From contig CATKXX010000027.1 in the NCBI GenBank assembly GCA_949840935.1, positions 1 to 39,206 of the forward strand: DNA of 39,206 bases, written 5' to 3'. This stretch comes from an uncultured Acetatifactor sp. (lineage in GTDB: Bacteria > Bacillota > Clostridia > Lachnospirales > Lachnospiraceae). Below, one piece after another: positions 23,673 through 32,123 of this stretch. The position numbers and the translations under genes were made by a program. Every line of letters begins with the position of its first letter. Position 1 is the stretch's first letter. Below the pieces are notes generated by a model that ran no database searches, was not told the origin of the DNA, and saw nothing but the letters and a program-made list of their open reading frames with translations.

Positions 23673-25523
23673 CTACGCCTTCCTCTCATCAGGATACTGG
23701 GAATAATAGATTTCCTGGTAGACCTGACACCCGGCCAGCAGCTCGTCATGGGTGCCGATACCGGCAATCTCCCCGTCGTCCAGCACAATGATCTTATCCG
23801 CATGGCGGATGGTGGAAGCCCTCTGGGATACGATAAAGGTGGTGGTACTGCCCTCCAGGGCGCGCAGCGCTTCCCTCAGCCTGGCATCGGTGGCGTAATC
23901 CAATGCCGACGCGCTGTCATCCAGAATCAGGATTTCAGGCTTCCTGACCAGGGCCCTGGCAATGGTCAGCCTCTGCCGCTGTCCCCCGGACAGGTTTTTG
24001 CCGTTCTGGGCGATTTGGGCGTCCAGCTTTCCCGGCTTGCCTTCCACTACTTCCCGGGCCTGGGCTGTGTCGATTGCCTGCCACATTTCTTCCTCCGTGG
24101 CGTCCGGCTTTCCCCACTGCAGGTTGCTGCGGATGGTTCCCTTGAACAGAACCGCCTTCTGGGGCACCACGCCGATACGGCTGCGCAGGGCTTCCTCCGA
24201 CAGAGAGCGGATATCCTGCCCTTCCAGGCGGATGGCACCCTCCGTCACCGGATAAAAGCCGGGAATCAGGTTCACCAGGGAAGACTTCCCGGATCCGGTT
24301 CCTCCGATCACGCCTACGGTCTCTCCGCGGTTGACCGTAAAATTCATATCCTGAAGCGTCTCCGCCCCTGCCCCCGCATAAGTCAGTGAGACATGATCAA
24401 ACTCCAAAAACGGAATCCCGGATAAGCCTGTGCCTGCATGGCTCCCGGCGGACGCACTCGCGGACACGCCTGCAGCTGCGCAGCCCCCGGCGGATGCACT
24501 CGCAAAAATACCTGTCTCCGCATTTGCCATAGTCTCTCCCGAAGCACAGCCGGAAGCAGCCCCTTCTCCCGCCTGCTCCTCATTCCGGATTTCAAACACT
24601 CCCGCCACACGGTCAGCGCTGGCAAGAGCCTTGGTAATAGTGATGATCAGATTGGCCAGCTTCACCAATTCCACCAGAATCTGGGACATATAATTGATGA
24701 TGGCTATGACTTCTCCCTGGGTCAGGTTCCCCACATTTACCTGAATGGCTCCTGTGTAAATCAGTGCGATGATGGCTCCATTTACAATAACATATGTTAC
24801 AGGGTTCATCACCGCGCTGATCTTACCCGCAAAGGTCTGACTGTCCGCAAGAGCGGCCGTATATTCCCTGAATCTTCTTTCTTCTTCTTCCTCTTTATGG
24901 AAAGCACGGATCACACGGACGCCGGTAAGATTTTCACGCGTTACCCCAAGTACCTTATCCAGGCCGCCCTGCACTTTCTTATAAAGAGGCATGGTCCACA
25001 TCATGATCCCAAATACCACAATGGCCAGCAGCGGAATCGCCACCACGAAAATCAGGGCGCTCTTTACATCGATGGTAAATGCCATGATCATGGCGCCAAA
25101 CACAATAATGGGGGAACGCAGGAACAGTCTAAGCACCATATTTACCCCGGACTGCACCTGATTAATATCGCTGGTCATGCGGGTGATCATGGTGGATGTT
25201 CCCGCCTTGTCAATGTTGGTAAAATTCAGGCCCTGAATATGGTCAAACAACGCCTGTCTCAGCCGGGTAGAAAATCCTACCGCCGCTTTGGCAGCAAAAA
25301 ACTGTGCCGTAATGGAGGAAACCAGTCCCACTATGGCAAGCCCCAGAAGGCAGAATCCCATTCTGGATACATATCCCATATCCTCGTTGGCAATGCCAAT
25401 ATCGATGATATTGGCCATAACCAAAGGAACCAACAATTCAAAAAAGGCTTCCAGCAGCTTAAAAAGCGGAGCCAGGACGGATTCTTTTTTATAATCCCTC
25501 AAATACCTCATCAGCCTCTTCAT
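23673..25523 (-). CDS. Heterodimeric ABC exporter subunit with degenerate ATP site and Ala-rich linker
   Basis: A 616-residue half-transporter from the ATG at 25523 (GGAGG 6 bases upstream). The membrane domain comes first, then an unusual linker of about 50 residues (roughly 316-367) rich in Ala, Gly and Ser, with two ASASAG units and several Cys. The ATPase domain has Walker A GGTGSGKSS near 411, signature LSGGQRQR near 513 and Walker B LILDDSASALD near 533, where Asp replaces the catalytic Glu. The H-loop reads VSQRAS, with Gln for His. These substitutions define the non-catalytic half of heterodimeric exporters. The linker insertion is absent from the partner and looks recently expanded. 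Confidence 0.92.
   Translation of the reverse strand: MKRLMRYLRDYKKESVLAPLFKLLEAFFELLVPLVMANIIDIGIANEDMGYVSRMGFCLLGLAIVGLVSSITAQFFAAKAAVGFSTRLRQALFDHIQGLNFTNIDKAGTSTMITRMTSDINQVQSGVNMVLRLFLRSPIIVFGAMIMAFTIDVKSALIFVVAIPLLAIVVFGIMMWTMPLYKKVQGGLDKVLGVTRENLTGVRVIRAFHKEEEEERRFREYTAALADSQTFAGKISAVMNPVTYVIVNGAIIALIYTGAIQVNVGNLTQGEVIAIINYMSQILVELVKLANLIITITKALASADRVAGVFEIRNEEQAGEGAASGCASGETMANAETGIFASASAGGCAAAGVSASASAGSHAGTGLSGIPFLEFDHVSLTYAGAGAETLQDMNFTVNRGETVGVIGGTGSGKSSLVNLIPGFYPVTEGAIRLEGQDIRSLSEEALRSRIGVVPQKAVLFKGTIRSNLQWGKPDATEEEMWQAIDTAQAREVVEGKPGKLDAQIAQNGKNLSGGQRQRLTIARALVRKPEILILDDSASALDYATDARLREALRALEGSTTTFIVSQRASTIRHADKIIVLDDGEIAGIGTHDELLAGCQVYQEIYYSQYPDERKA
24444..24503. repeat. Two imperfect 42-bp repeat units in the exporter linker
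   Basis: The 18-mers at 24444-24461 and 24486-24503 differ at one base and are offset by 42 bp, exactly 14 codons. They encode the two ASASAG segments of the Ala-rich linker, so reading frame is kept. Confidence 0.7.
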
Positions 25524-25588
25524 AGCAATCCTCCAATATCCATATATCTTTTGGACGGGCAATCAGCCTGTCAAGTGTATCCTGTGTA

Positions 25589-25594
25589 AGTATA
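25589..25594 (-). promoter_or_regulatory. Possible -10 of the heterodimeric exporter operon
   Basis: Minus strand TATACT, 66 bases before the start codon, with only a weak -35 (TAGTGA at 17 bases). A TTGACA at about 25567-25572 has no matching -10 downstream. The gap 25524-25674 holds no gene. Confidence 0.3.
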
Positions 25595-25674
25595 CCATAA
25601 TTGCACCCGTTTCACTATACCGTATTTACAGAATCTGTCAGATACATTTATGTCACGCCTGCCGCCCGGATGCA

Positions 25675-26580
25675 CTACCCACAGGCAAAGCCCTTCCGAA
25701 ATCTGCAGACCGCCATAAGGTAGCCGTCGGGCACATCATATTCTTCCCAGATTAAATCACTTTCCCGGGGGCTCCCTCCAATGACACCCGCAGGAAATCC
25801 CTCCCGGAAGCTCCCTCCAATGACACCCGCCGGATGCACCTCCCCCGCGGGAAATCCCTCCCGGACGCTCCCTCCTATGACACCCGCCGGATGCACCTCC
25901 CCCGCAGGAAATCCCTCCCAGACGCTCCTTCCAATGACACCCGCAATTCCTTCCCCCGTGAGCTTCCCGTAGGCTTCTTTCCTGACCCACATGCGGAAAA
26001 ACATCTGGCAGCGCAATTCCTCATCTCCACAGGCTTCCAGCGCCCGATATTCCGAATCGGCAAAAAAACGCTTCGCCAAAGACAGGACGCAGCCCCCCTG
26101 GAGTTTCTGGATATCCACGCCAATCTCCTGTTCTGATACACCGCAGAAAACAAAGTCCCCAGAATGAGAAAGATTAAACTGAATGGGATAATTCTCAAGA
26201 TAAGGCTTGCCGTTTTTACCATACCGGTAACACGGCTCTGTCACTTTCCGCCCCAGGACCGCCAGCAGTCTTTCCATGGAAAAGCACTCCACCACCGGCT
26301 TCTGTGACACTGCGGATTTCCCCGGCGGCCCCTGCTGCTCCAGCGGACATTCCAGCCGCCGGGCGCCCTCCATATAATCCGCCAACGCCTTTTGAATCAG
26401 CAGCCCAGCACCTATGGCTGCGGCCTGAGCCCTGGCATTCTTTACGGAAAGCGCCTTCTGCCTGCGTTTACTGTCTAACCGTTGGGAGGCTTCATAGATA
26501 ATGTCTCCTCCGCCGTCTTCCAGCATTTGTCGTATATTTAGCAGGTATCGTTTCTCCTGCATTCCATCTCTCCGTTCCAT
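25675..26580 (-). CDS. 4'-phosphopantetheinyl transferase (Sfp superfamily) with repeat insertion
   Basis: A 301-residue enzyme of the type that moves phosphopantetheine from CoA to a Ser of acyl or peptidyl carrier proteins. The ATG at 26580 has GGAGG 7 bases upstream. Motifs in order: FNLSHSG near residue 137, GVDIQKL (Mg-binding Asp) near 155 and the catalytic WVRKEAYGKLTGEG near 198. Directly after that motif, residues 213-273 are a tandem repeat of a 19-residue unit (AGVIGGSVREGFPAGEVHP), then the C-terminal strand resumes at WEEYDVPDGY. Typical family members are 220-240 residues; the insertion accounts for the excess. No carrier protein or synthase gene is in the window. Confidence 0.88.
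   Translation of the reverse strand: MERRDGMQEKRYLLNIRQMLEDGGGDIIYEASQRLDSKRRQKALSVKNARAQAAAIGAGLLIQKALADYMEGARRLECPLEQQGPPGKSAVSQKPVVECFSMERLLAVLGRKVTEPCYRYGKNGKPYLENYPIQFNLSHSGDFVFCGVSEQEIGVDIQKLQGGCVLSLAKRFFADSEYRALEACGDEELRCQMFFRMWVRKEAYGKLTGEGIAGVIGRSVWEGFPAGEVHPAGVIGGSVREGFPAGEVHPAGVIGGSFREGFPAGVIGGSPRESDLIWEEYDVPDGYLMAVCRFRKGFACG
25762..25944. repeat. In-frame 57-bp tandem repeat in the phosphopantetheinyl transferase gene
   Basis: Two full 57-bp (19-codon) units followed by 13-codon and 10-codon partial units. Copies differ at only a few bases, which suggests recent expansion. All unit lengths are multiples of three. Confidence 0.85.
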
Positions 26581-26676
26581 CCCTTCCCCTCCAAGGCGTA
26601 CCTGAAACTGCCTTCCCGTCCATTTCCGCCGCTATTTATGGCATGTGTACTTCCGCCAGGAATCTCTTGGAGGGCT

Positions 26677-28353
26677 TCATTGCCCGGTGCCTTCCCCCTC
26701 CGGCAGCAGACCGTCCGCAGTATAGCGGTTCGCTGCGTTCCAAAGAAACCATTCCTCATATCCCGCATCATAAACTGCCTGTATCTGGCTGCGTATTTCT
26801 TCTCCGCTATATGAAATATGCCCCTTTACCCAGGTAGCGGTAAACGCCTGAAGCCAGGGACGCACTACAGCCCGCTGTCCCCGGGGCACTGATGCCAATT
26901 CTTCGCGGGAATCCGTCAGCGCCGCAAGCACAGTCTCATAGGGCTGGGCATCCGGCACCGCCAGCCCGAATACACCGTTTCCGTAATGAGAGGGATAGAC
27001 CATGGGACATAACGCCCTGACAATTCCTCCCAACTTTACATAATCCTGCCCCACACCTTCTACATCCGTTTCGCTGCCGATGATCGTACCAAACACATCC
27101 GCTGTCACGGGTACTCCCCTTTCATCCAGCCTCTCCGATGCATATGCAAGGAAATCCGCGACAGCCTGCTGCTTCGGATATTCTTCCATGTCCACGCCAT
27201 AATCCGCCTGTTCAGCATCCTCCCCTATGGGAAATCTAACATAGTCGAACTGTATCTCGTCAAACCCGTCCTGTGCCGCCTGCATTGCAATATCCGTCAG
27301 ATATTCCCACACCTCTGTCCGGTAGGGGTTGACCCAGGCCAGGCCGTTGGCATCCACCACCGGCGTCTGATCCGGTTTTGTAAGCGCAAGCTCAGGATGG
27401 TTCTGTGCCAGGCAGGGATCCTTGAAACAGACAATTCGGGCTATTGTATATACCCCATGCTCCTTCAGCTGTGCCATCAGGCTTTCCATATCCCCGATAT
27501 AAGCTACACAGGCTCCCATATCCCTGGCGCCCTCCAGTGACATGGTATAGGTAATCTGACCTTCGTCATTTTTCACATCTATGACCATGGCGTTCAGCTC
27601 CGTCTCATCCAACAGGGTCAGCATATCCTGAAATCTCACGCTTCCCGCCGTAGGGCCGGTAACATATATTCCTCTTACTCTGAAATGAGTATCCGCCCAC
27701 GTTTCCTCCGCTGCTTCAGCCTGTCCATCCAGGAGGCTGTCTTTTTCCGATCTCCTGCTGATTCCTCTCTGAACCGCAGACACATCCGCCGTCTCGCCGC
27801 CTGTCAATCCTTCCGTTCCCGGTTCCGCTGCCACGTCAGCCGCAGCCCCTTCCATTTCCGGTTCCACTGCCACGTCGGCCGCAGACCCTTCCATTTCCGG
27901 TTCCGCTGCCACGTCAGCCGTAGACCCTTCCGCTCCCGGTTCCGTTGCCCCGTCAGCCGCAGACCCTTCCATTTCCGGTTCCGCTGCCACGTCAGCCGCA
28001 GCCCCTTCCGTTCCCGGTTCCGCTGCCACGTCGGCCGCAGACCCTTCCGTTCCCGGTTCCGCTGCCACGTCAGCCGCAGACCCTTCCGTTTCCGGTTCCG
28101 CTGCCCCGTCAGCCGCAGACCCTTCCGCTCCCGGCTGCACTGGCCCACCGGCCATCAGGGCTCCTCCTTCTCCCAGCCCATACCTCTCTATCAGCTTCAT
28201 TCCTGTCACTACGCCCGCGCAGAGCAGCAGAATCAATACCACCGTAACCGCCAGGAGAATTATTTTCCTCCTTTTTCTCTTTCTGTCCCTTTCGCAGCTG
28301 CTCTGATAACTGTATTTCTGATAACTGTAGTTTCCCCTTCTGCGTTTTCCCAT
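26677..28353 (-). CDS. Membrane-anchored putative glycoside hydrolase (DUF4015/YngK-like) with repeat stalk
   Basis: A 558-residue protein. I use the ATG at 28353, after AGGGGG; the frame continues 21 codons upstream, but those fall inside the aspS terminator. The order is a basic cytoplasmic N-terminus, a membrane helix at about 31-50, and an acidic stalk of eight 13-residue repeats (consensus EGSAADVAAEPGT) at about 77-180. After a linker comes a putative glycosyl hydrolase domain from about 222 to the end. That domain shows RVRGIYVTGPTAG, AMVIDVKNDEGQITY, GFDEIQFDYVRFP and MVYPSHYGNGVFG, typical of the DUF4015 TIM-barrel family. Substrate unknown; surface polysaccharide is likely. The stalk would lift the domain off the membrane. 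Confidence 0.85.
   Translation of the reverse strand: MGKRRRGNYSYQKYSYQSSCERDRKRKRRKIILLAVTVVLILLLCAGVVTGMKLIERYGLGEGGALMAGGPVQPGAEGSAADGAAEPETEGSAADVAAEPGTEGSAADVAAEPGTEGAAADVAAEPEMEGSAADGATEPGAEGSTADVAAEPEMEGSAADVAVEPEMEGAAADVAAEPGTEGLTGGETADVSAVQRGISRRSEKDSLLDGQAEAAEETWADTHFRVRGIYVTGPTAGSVRFQDMLTLLDETELNAMVIDVKNDEGQITYTMSLEGARDMGACVAYIGDMESLMAQLKEHGVYTIARIVCFKDPCLAQNHPELALTKPDQTPVVDANGLAWVNPYRTEVWEYLTDIAMQAAQDGFDEIQFDYVRFPIGEDAEQADYGVDMEEYPKQQAVADFLAYASERLDERGVPVTADVFGTIIGSETDVEGVGQDYVKLGGIVRALCPMVYPSHYGNGVFGLAVPDAQPYETVLAALTDSREELASVPRGQRAVVRPWLQAFTATWVKGHISYSGEEIRSQIQAVYDAGYEEWFLWNAANRYTADGLLPEGEGTGQ
27814..28125. repeat. Eight 39-bp tandem repeats encoding an acidic stalk
   Basis: Exactly eight contiguous 39-bp units (312 bp), each 13 codons, run without spacers. 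Units vary at a few codons (PET, PGT, PEM, PGA endings). Strain-to-strain length variation is likely. Confidence 0.9.
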
Positions 28354-28395
28354 TCTGCCCCCTGCATACCTGTGCTTTTTCTCGCCCTGATTCAC

Positions 28396-28437
28396 AAAAG
28401 CCGACAGCTCCAGCATTTCTGCTGGACGTCGGCTTTT
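28396..28437 (-). terminator. Terminator after aspS
   Basis: Outer arms AAAAGCCGAC (28396-28405) and GTCGGCTTTT (28428-28437) and inner arms TCCAGCA (28409-28415) and TGCTGGA (28420-28426) form a two-part stem with a 4-base loop. On the minus strand it ends in TTTT followed by GTG. It lies 38 bases past the aspS stop. The matching A and T tracts could let it work in both directions. Confidence 0.8.
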
Positions 28438-28475
28438 ATTCCCGCGGGCAATGACCTAAAACCGGCCGCACCTGT

Positions 28476-30263
28476 TTAATCCGCCTCCACAATACGCAGG
28501 CACAGTTCTTCCAGCTGCTTTTCATCTACCACATTGGGCGCCTCCGACATCAGGCAGGAAGCGTCCTTCACCTTGGGGAAGGCAATGACCTCACGTATAT
28601 TATCAGCCTTCACCAAAAGCATTACAAACCGGTCAAAGCCGATGGCAAGTCCTGCATGAGGAGGAACACCGTATTTAAAGGCATCCAGCAGGAAACCGAA
28701 CTGGTCATAGGCCTTCTCGTCCGTAAAGCCAAGGGCCCTGAACATCCTCTCCTGCACATCCGCCTGGAAAATCCTTACACTGCCGCCTCCCAATTCCACA
28801 CCGTTTAACACAATATCGTAAGCCTTTGCACGGACTTTTCCGGGATCGCTCTCCAGGAAAGGCAGATCCTCCTCCATGGGCATGGTGAAGGGATGATGCA
28901 TGGCCACATATCTCTCCTCCTCGTCGCTCCACTCAAACTGGGGGAATTCCGTCACCCAGAGGAAATCAAAACGGTTATCGTCAATCAGCCCCAGCTGCTT
29001 TGCTGCCTCGATACGCAGAGCACCCAGAACGGCCCAGACAATTTTCAGCCGGTCAGCCGCAAAGAGCAGCAGGTCTCCCGGTTCGCCGCCCATGGCAGTC
29101 ACCAGCGCCTCAAGCTCCTCCTGCGCCATAAACTTTGCAAAGGAAGACTTGTATGTCCCGTCCGGCAGCACAGAGAGATAGGCAAGCCCCTTCGCGCCAT
29201 AGCCTCTGGCAAATTCCACCAGGGCGTCTATCTTCTTTCTTGGCATTTCTGCCTGGCCTTTCACATTAATGCCCCTGACGCTGCCGCCTGCCTCCAATGC
29301 ACCGGTAAACACGCCAAAACCACAGCCTTTTACTGTTTCCGAGACATCCACCAGTTCCATTCCGAAACGAGTGTCCGGCTTGTCGGAGCCAAAACGGTTC
29401 ATGGCCTCGTCCCAGGTCATACGCTTTAAAGGAAGCTGCACCTCCAGCCCGATGGCCTCCTTACATACCCTGGCCACCATCCGCTCGGTGGCGTCGATCA
29501 CATCATCCACATCCACAAAAGACATCTCCAGGTCGATCTGGGTAAATTCTGGCTGCCTGTCCGCACGGAGATCTTCATCGCGGAAGCATTTTGCAATCTG
29601 GAAGTACCGGTCATAACCGGAGCACATCAGAAGCTGTTTGAAAATCTGGGGCGACTGGGGCAGCGCGTAAAATCTGCCGGGATGTACGCGGCTGGGCACC
29701 AGATAATCCCTGGCCCCTTCCGGCGTGGACTTATTCAGTATGGGCGTCTCGATCTCCAGGAAGCCTTCCTCGCTTAAAAAGCTACGCACTGTAGTCGCAA
29801 TCCTGCTGCGGAGCATCAAATTCCTCTGGATATCCGGCCTCCTCAGATCCAGATAACGGTATTTCAGGCGAAGCTCCTCCTTCGTCTTGGAATCCGCCTC
29901 AATGGGAAACGGCGGCGTCTCTGCCTCCGCCAGGACACGCAGGGACTCCGCCCGAACCTCAATCTCCCCGGTGGCCAGATTTTCGTTTACCGCGCCCTCG
30001 CGCTTTGTCACCTTTCCCACTACCGCCGCCACAAATTCGCTGCGAAGCTTCTCCGCCTTGGCGAAATTCTCCGGGCCGCAATCGCTTTCCTCAAAGATTA
30101 CCTGTAATATGCCGGAACGATCCCTGAGATCCACAAAAATGATACCACCCTTATTCCTCTGCTTCTGCACCCATCCCATGACGGTAACGGTCTGTCCTGC
30201 GTTTGCCGCAGACAGCTCGCCGCAGCGATGAGTCCTTTTCAAGCCACTCATTGATTCTGCCAT
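28476..30263 (-). CDS. aspS: Aspartyl-tRNA synthetase
   Basis: A 595-residue class II synthetase of the bacterial type that charges tRNA-Asp in the cytoplasm. The N-terminal OB-fold anticodon domain (about 1-110) includes [21 protein letters not shown] split at the usual position. The catalytic domain has motif 2, [20 protein letters not shown], near 230. The bacterial GAD insertion lies between about 290 and 420. Motif 3, [13 protein letters not shown], is near 555. The ATG at 30263 follows AAGGAG at 8 bases. hisS lies 193 bases upstream on the same strand, the usual hisS-aspS order in Firmicutes. No T-box leader is seen. Confidence 0.97.
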   Translation of the reverse strand: MAESMSGLKRTHRCGELSAANAGQTVTVMGWVQKQRNKGGIIFVDLRDRSGILQVIFEESDCGPENFAKAEKLRSEFVAAVVGKVTKREGAVNENLATGEIEVRAESLRVLAEAETPPFPIEADSKTKEELRLKYRYLDLRRPDIQRNLMLRSRIATTVRSFLSEEGFLEIETPILNKSTPEGARDYLVPSRVHPGRFYALPQSPQIFKQLLMCSGYDRYFQIAKCFRDEDLRADRQPEFTQIDLEMSFVDVDDVIDATERMVARVCKEAIGLEVQLPLKRMTWDEAMNRFGSDKPDTRFGMELVDVSETVKGCGFGVFTGALEAGGSVRGINVKGQAEMPRKKIDALVEFARGYGAKGLAYLSVLPDGTYKSSFAKFMAQEELEALVTAMGGEPGDLLLFAADRLKIVWAVLGALRIEAAKQLGLIDDNRFDFLWVTEFPQFEWSDEEERYVAMHHPFTMPMEEDLPFLESDPGKVRAKAYDIVLNGVELGGGSVRIFQADVQERMFRALGFTDEKAYDQFGFLLDAFKYGVPPHAGLAIGFDRFVMLLVKADNIREVIAFPKVKDASCLMSEAPNVVDEKQLEELCLRIVEAD

Positions 30264-30456
30264 GTCCCTGTCTCCTTCTGTTCATTCTCTCTGTCTGATT
30301 TTATAACAATATAGATTCCTGTTCCCGGTTCAGGCCTCCTGCCTTTCCTTCCGGAAAGCGTTTCCCACACGAAGCCCCAGGTACTGCTTTTCTGTCTTTC
30401 AGATTTGATACTGATTACCGATTCGCTCCTGCTGCTGGCATCTGCCACATTTTACT

Positions 30457-31719
30457 TCAGCCCTTCAATTCTTCCTTATAAAATTCCTCAAATTCCTCAT
30501 ATCCCTGCGCCATCAGCTGTTCCTTCTGGAATTTCTTATTCTTATTCATACGCGCCACAAGCACCTGTGCACCGTCCTGCCGTCTCTCCTGCGCCTTTGC
30601 AATAATCTGGCAGAGCCGTTCACCGCCCACTCCCTTTTCAATCAGGTAAACTGCCTTTTGCGGCTGTGCGGGCACCTGAAACCCGTTCTCCAGAAGCAGC
30701 ATGATAATCCTCTCAAATCCGATGGAGAAGCCGCATGCAGGCACCTCCTTCCCGGTAAATTTCCCAACCATTTTATCATAGCGCCCGCCGCCGCCACAGC
30801 TCCCGCCGTACTCCGGGATTGCCACCTCGAAAATGGTACCGGTATAATAAGACATCCCCCTGACCAGGGTAGCGTCAAATACCATCTGAAAGTCGGACGC
30901 TTTCGTGGCGCTGACGCTGTCTATAATTTCCTGCAGCCCCTCCGTGACAGAGGGCTCCAGCACGCCCTCCAGCTTCTCTGCCAGGTAGGCCACGCCGTTA
31001 TCCGCCTTTTCCAGCCCCCGGTACAGCTCCAGGTATTTGTCCACAGCCTCCTTTGAAAAGCCGTTCTCCACAAGCTCCGCTTCCACACCCTCCACACCAA
31101 TCTTGTCCATCTTATCTAAAATGATAAACACGCTGTCGTAAGACTCCTCGGCAAAACCACTGTAAGCCGCCATAGCCTTTAAAATCTGCCTGTCGTTAAT
31201 ACGGATTTCAAAACCCTTGAACCCAAGCTTTCCCAGGGTGGTGGTGGTAGCCAGGATCAGCTCAATCTCCGCCAGATTGGAGGGCTCTCCCAATATATCG
31301 ATGTCACATTGCATAAACTGCCGGAAACGCCCCCTCTGAGGGTGGTCGGCACGCCACACATTCCCTATCTGAAGCGCCTTAAAAGGGGACGGAAGATTTG
31401 CCGTGTTGTTGGAATAATAACGCACCAGAGGGACCGTCAGGTCATAACGCATCCCCGCATCCACCAGTTCCTCCTCACTCCCGGCCTCCGCTACATTCAG
31501 CTTCTCACCACGCTTTAATATTTTAAAGATCAGTTTCTCGTTATCCCCGCCCTGCTTACTTGTCAGATTCGCAATGTTTTCCATGCAGGGAGTTTCAATG
31601 GAAGTAAATCCGAATTTACCGTAGGTATCCTTGATTACGCTGATCACATGGTCACGGATCTGCATCTCCTCCGGCAGAATATCTTTCATGCCCCTTACAG
31701 GCTTCTTGCTCAGCGCCAT
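30457..31719 (-). CDS. hisS: Histidyl-tRNA synthetase
   Basis: A 420-residue class II synthetase that charges tRNA-His. Motif 1 lies near the N-terminus (PVRGMKDILPEE leading into the first helices). Motif 2 is NVWRADHPQRGRFRQFMQCD near 122. The histidine-specific signatures LVRGMSYYTGTIFE and GGRYDKMVG follow, and motif 3 is ACGFSIGFERIIMLL. The C-terminal anticodon domain is short and ends EEFYKEELKG. The ATG follows AAGGAG. In many Firmicutes hemZ precedes hisS; here c-di-GMP genes sit between hisS and the hemZ remnant. Confidence 0.96.
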   Translation of the reverse strand: MALSKKPVRGMKDILPEEMQIRDHVISVIKDTYGKFGFTSIETPCMENIANLTSKQGGDNEKLIFKILKRGEKLNVAEAGSEEELVDAGMRYDLTVPLVRYYSNNTANLPSPFKALQIGNVWRADHPQRGRFRQFMQCDIDILGEPSNLAEIELILATTTTLGKLGFKGFEIRINDRQILKAMAAYSGFAEESYDSVFIILDKMDKIGVEGVEAELVENGFSKEAVDKYLELYRGLEKADNGVAYLAEKLEGVLEPSVTEGLQEIIDSVSATKASDFQMVFDATLVRGMSYYTGTIFEVAIPEYGGSCGGGGRYDKMVGKFTGKEVPACGFSIGFERIIMLLLENGFQVPAQPQKAVYLIEKGVGGERLCQIIAKAQERRQDGAQVLVARMNKNKKFQKEQLMAQGYEEFEEFYKEELKG

Positions 31720-31768
31720 ATTTTCTCCTTGCCGCCTGTGCGGCTTACCTTTCCTTTTTTCTCAGTCT

Positions 31769-31797
31769 ATGATACTGTCTTTTCTTTCCGCTGTCAA
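31769..31797 (-). promoter_or_regulatory. Sigma-A promoter of hisS
   Basis: Minus strand TTGACA (31792-31797), 17 bases, TATCAT (31769-31774). The leader is only about 40 bases, so there is no room for a T-box. A small hairpin GCCGC/GCGGC (31731-31744) sits just before the ribosome site. Confidence 0.8.
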
Positions 31798-31833
31798 TGT
31801 TTCCCACGGAATAATTCGATGTAGAAATAATTA

Positions 31834-31863
31834 CGCGTGAAACGGAAAATATCGTTCCACGCG
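31834..31863 (-). terminator. Hairpin ahead of the hisS promoter
   Basis: CGCGTGAAACG (31834-31844) and CGTTCCACGCG (31853-31863) form an 11-bp stem with one mismatch and an 8-base loop. The minus-strand tail TAATTATTTC is a poor T run. It may end transcripts from upstream, including the 19-codon ORF. Confidence 0.5.
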
Positions 31864-31918
31864 CCTCTTATTCCTGTATATGCATCTGCTCCAATTGCAC
31901 ATCGTTTCTCTTTGAGAT

Positions 31919-31978
31919 TCAACTGATTTTTGCCTGCACTTCCGATAAGATCAAATCAAGTTTTTCTCCATCTGTCAT
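31919..31978 (-). CDS. 19-codon ORF with strong ribosome site, possible leader peptide or gene remnant
   Basis: The frame reads MTDGEKLDLILSEVQAKIS then stop, with GGAGGTGG 6 bases before the ATG. The opening resembles the start of small Firmicutes coiled-coil proteins (often beginning EKLDLIL), so this may be the truncated remnant of one, or a leader peptide. Two palindromes lie just upstream and a hairpin just downstream, so it may be a small independent transcript. It lies in the 404-base gap between hisS and the Nudix-GNAT gene. Whether it is translated is inference. Confidence 0.4.
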   Translation of the reverse strand: MTDGEKLDLILSEVQAKIS

Positions 31979-32020
31979 AAGCTTCCACCTCCATAAGCCA
32001 AGCTTACTACAAACCCGGTG

Positions 32021-32067
32021 CAATGGCAATTGGCATTGAGAGTATATATAAACGATATATGGTTTAT
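32021..32067. promoter_or_regulatory. Two operator-like palindromes upstream of the 19-codon ORF
   Basis: CAATGGCAATTGGCATTG (32021-32038) is an 18-bp palindrome with one mismatched pair. ATAAAC (32048-32053) and GTTTAT (32062-32067) are inverted around 8 bases. AT-rich minus-strand TATATACT lies between them and could be a -10. Regulator unknown. Confidence 0.4.
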
Positions 32068-32123
32068 CTCATACCTCCTTTTCCCTCTTAAATCCAAGGA
32101 AAAGCCACAGTAAGCTCCTCGCT

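Noticed and set aside
25567..25572. TTGACA as the -35 of the exporter promoter
   Set aside because: No acceptable -10 lies 16-18 bases downstream on the minus strand.
24438..25589. 383-codon plus-strand frame over the degenerate exporter subunit
   Set aside because: It lies fully opposite a real ABC exporter, and its composition is not protein-like.
25762..25944. CRISPR-like repeat in the transferase gene
   Set aside because: The 57-bp units are tandem, in frame and without unique spacers.
27814..28125. CRISPR array
   Set aside because: The 39-bp units are contiguous without spacers, vary at codon level and stay in frame inside a gene. No cas genes are present.
27685..28479. Plus-strand frames full of Arg/Phe/Pro repeats
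   Set aside because: They only translate the antisense of the 39-bp tandem repeat that encodes the stalk of the minus-strand hydrolase.
31720..31800. T-box riboswitch for hisS
   Set aside because: The promoter leaves a leader of only about 40 bases, and no T-box core sequence is seen on the minus strand.
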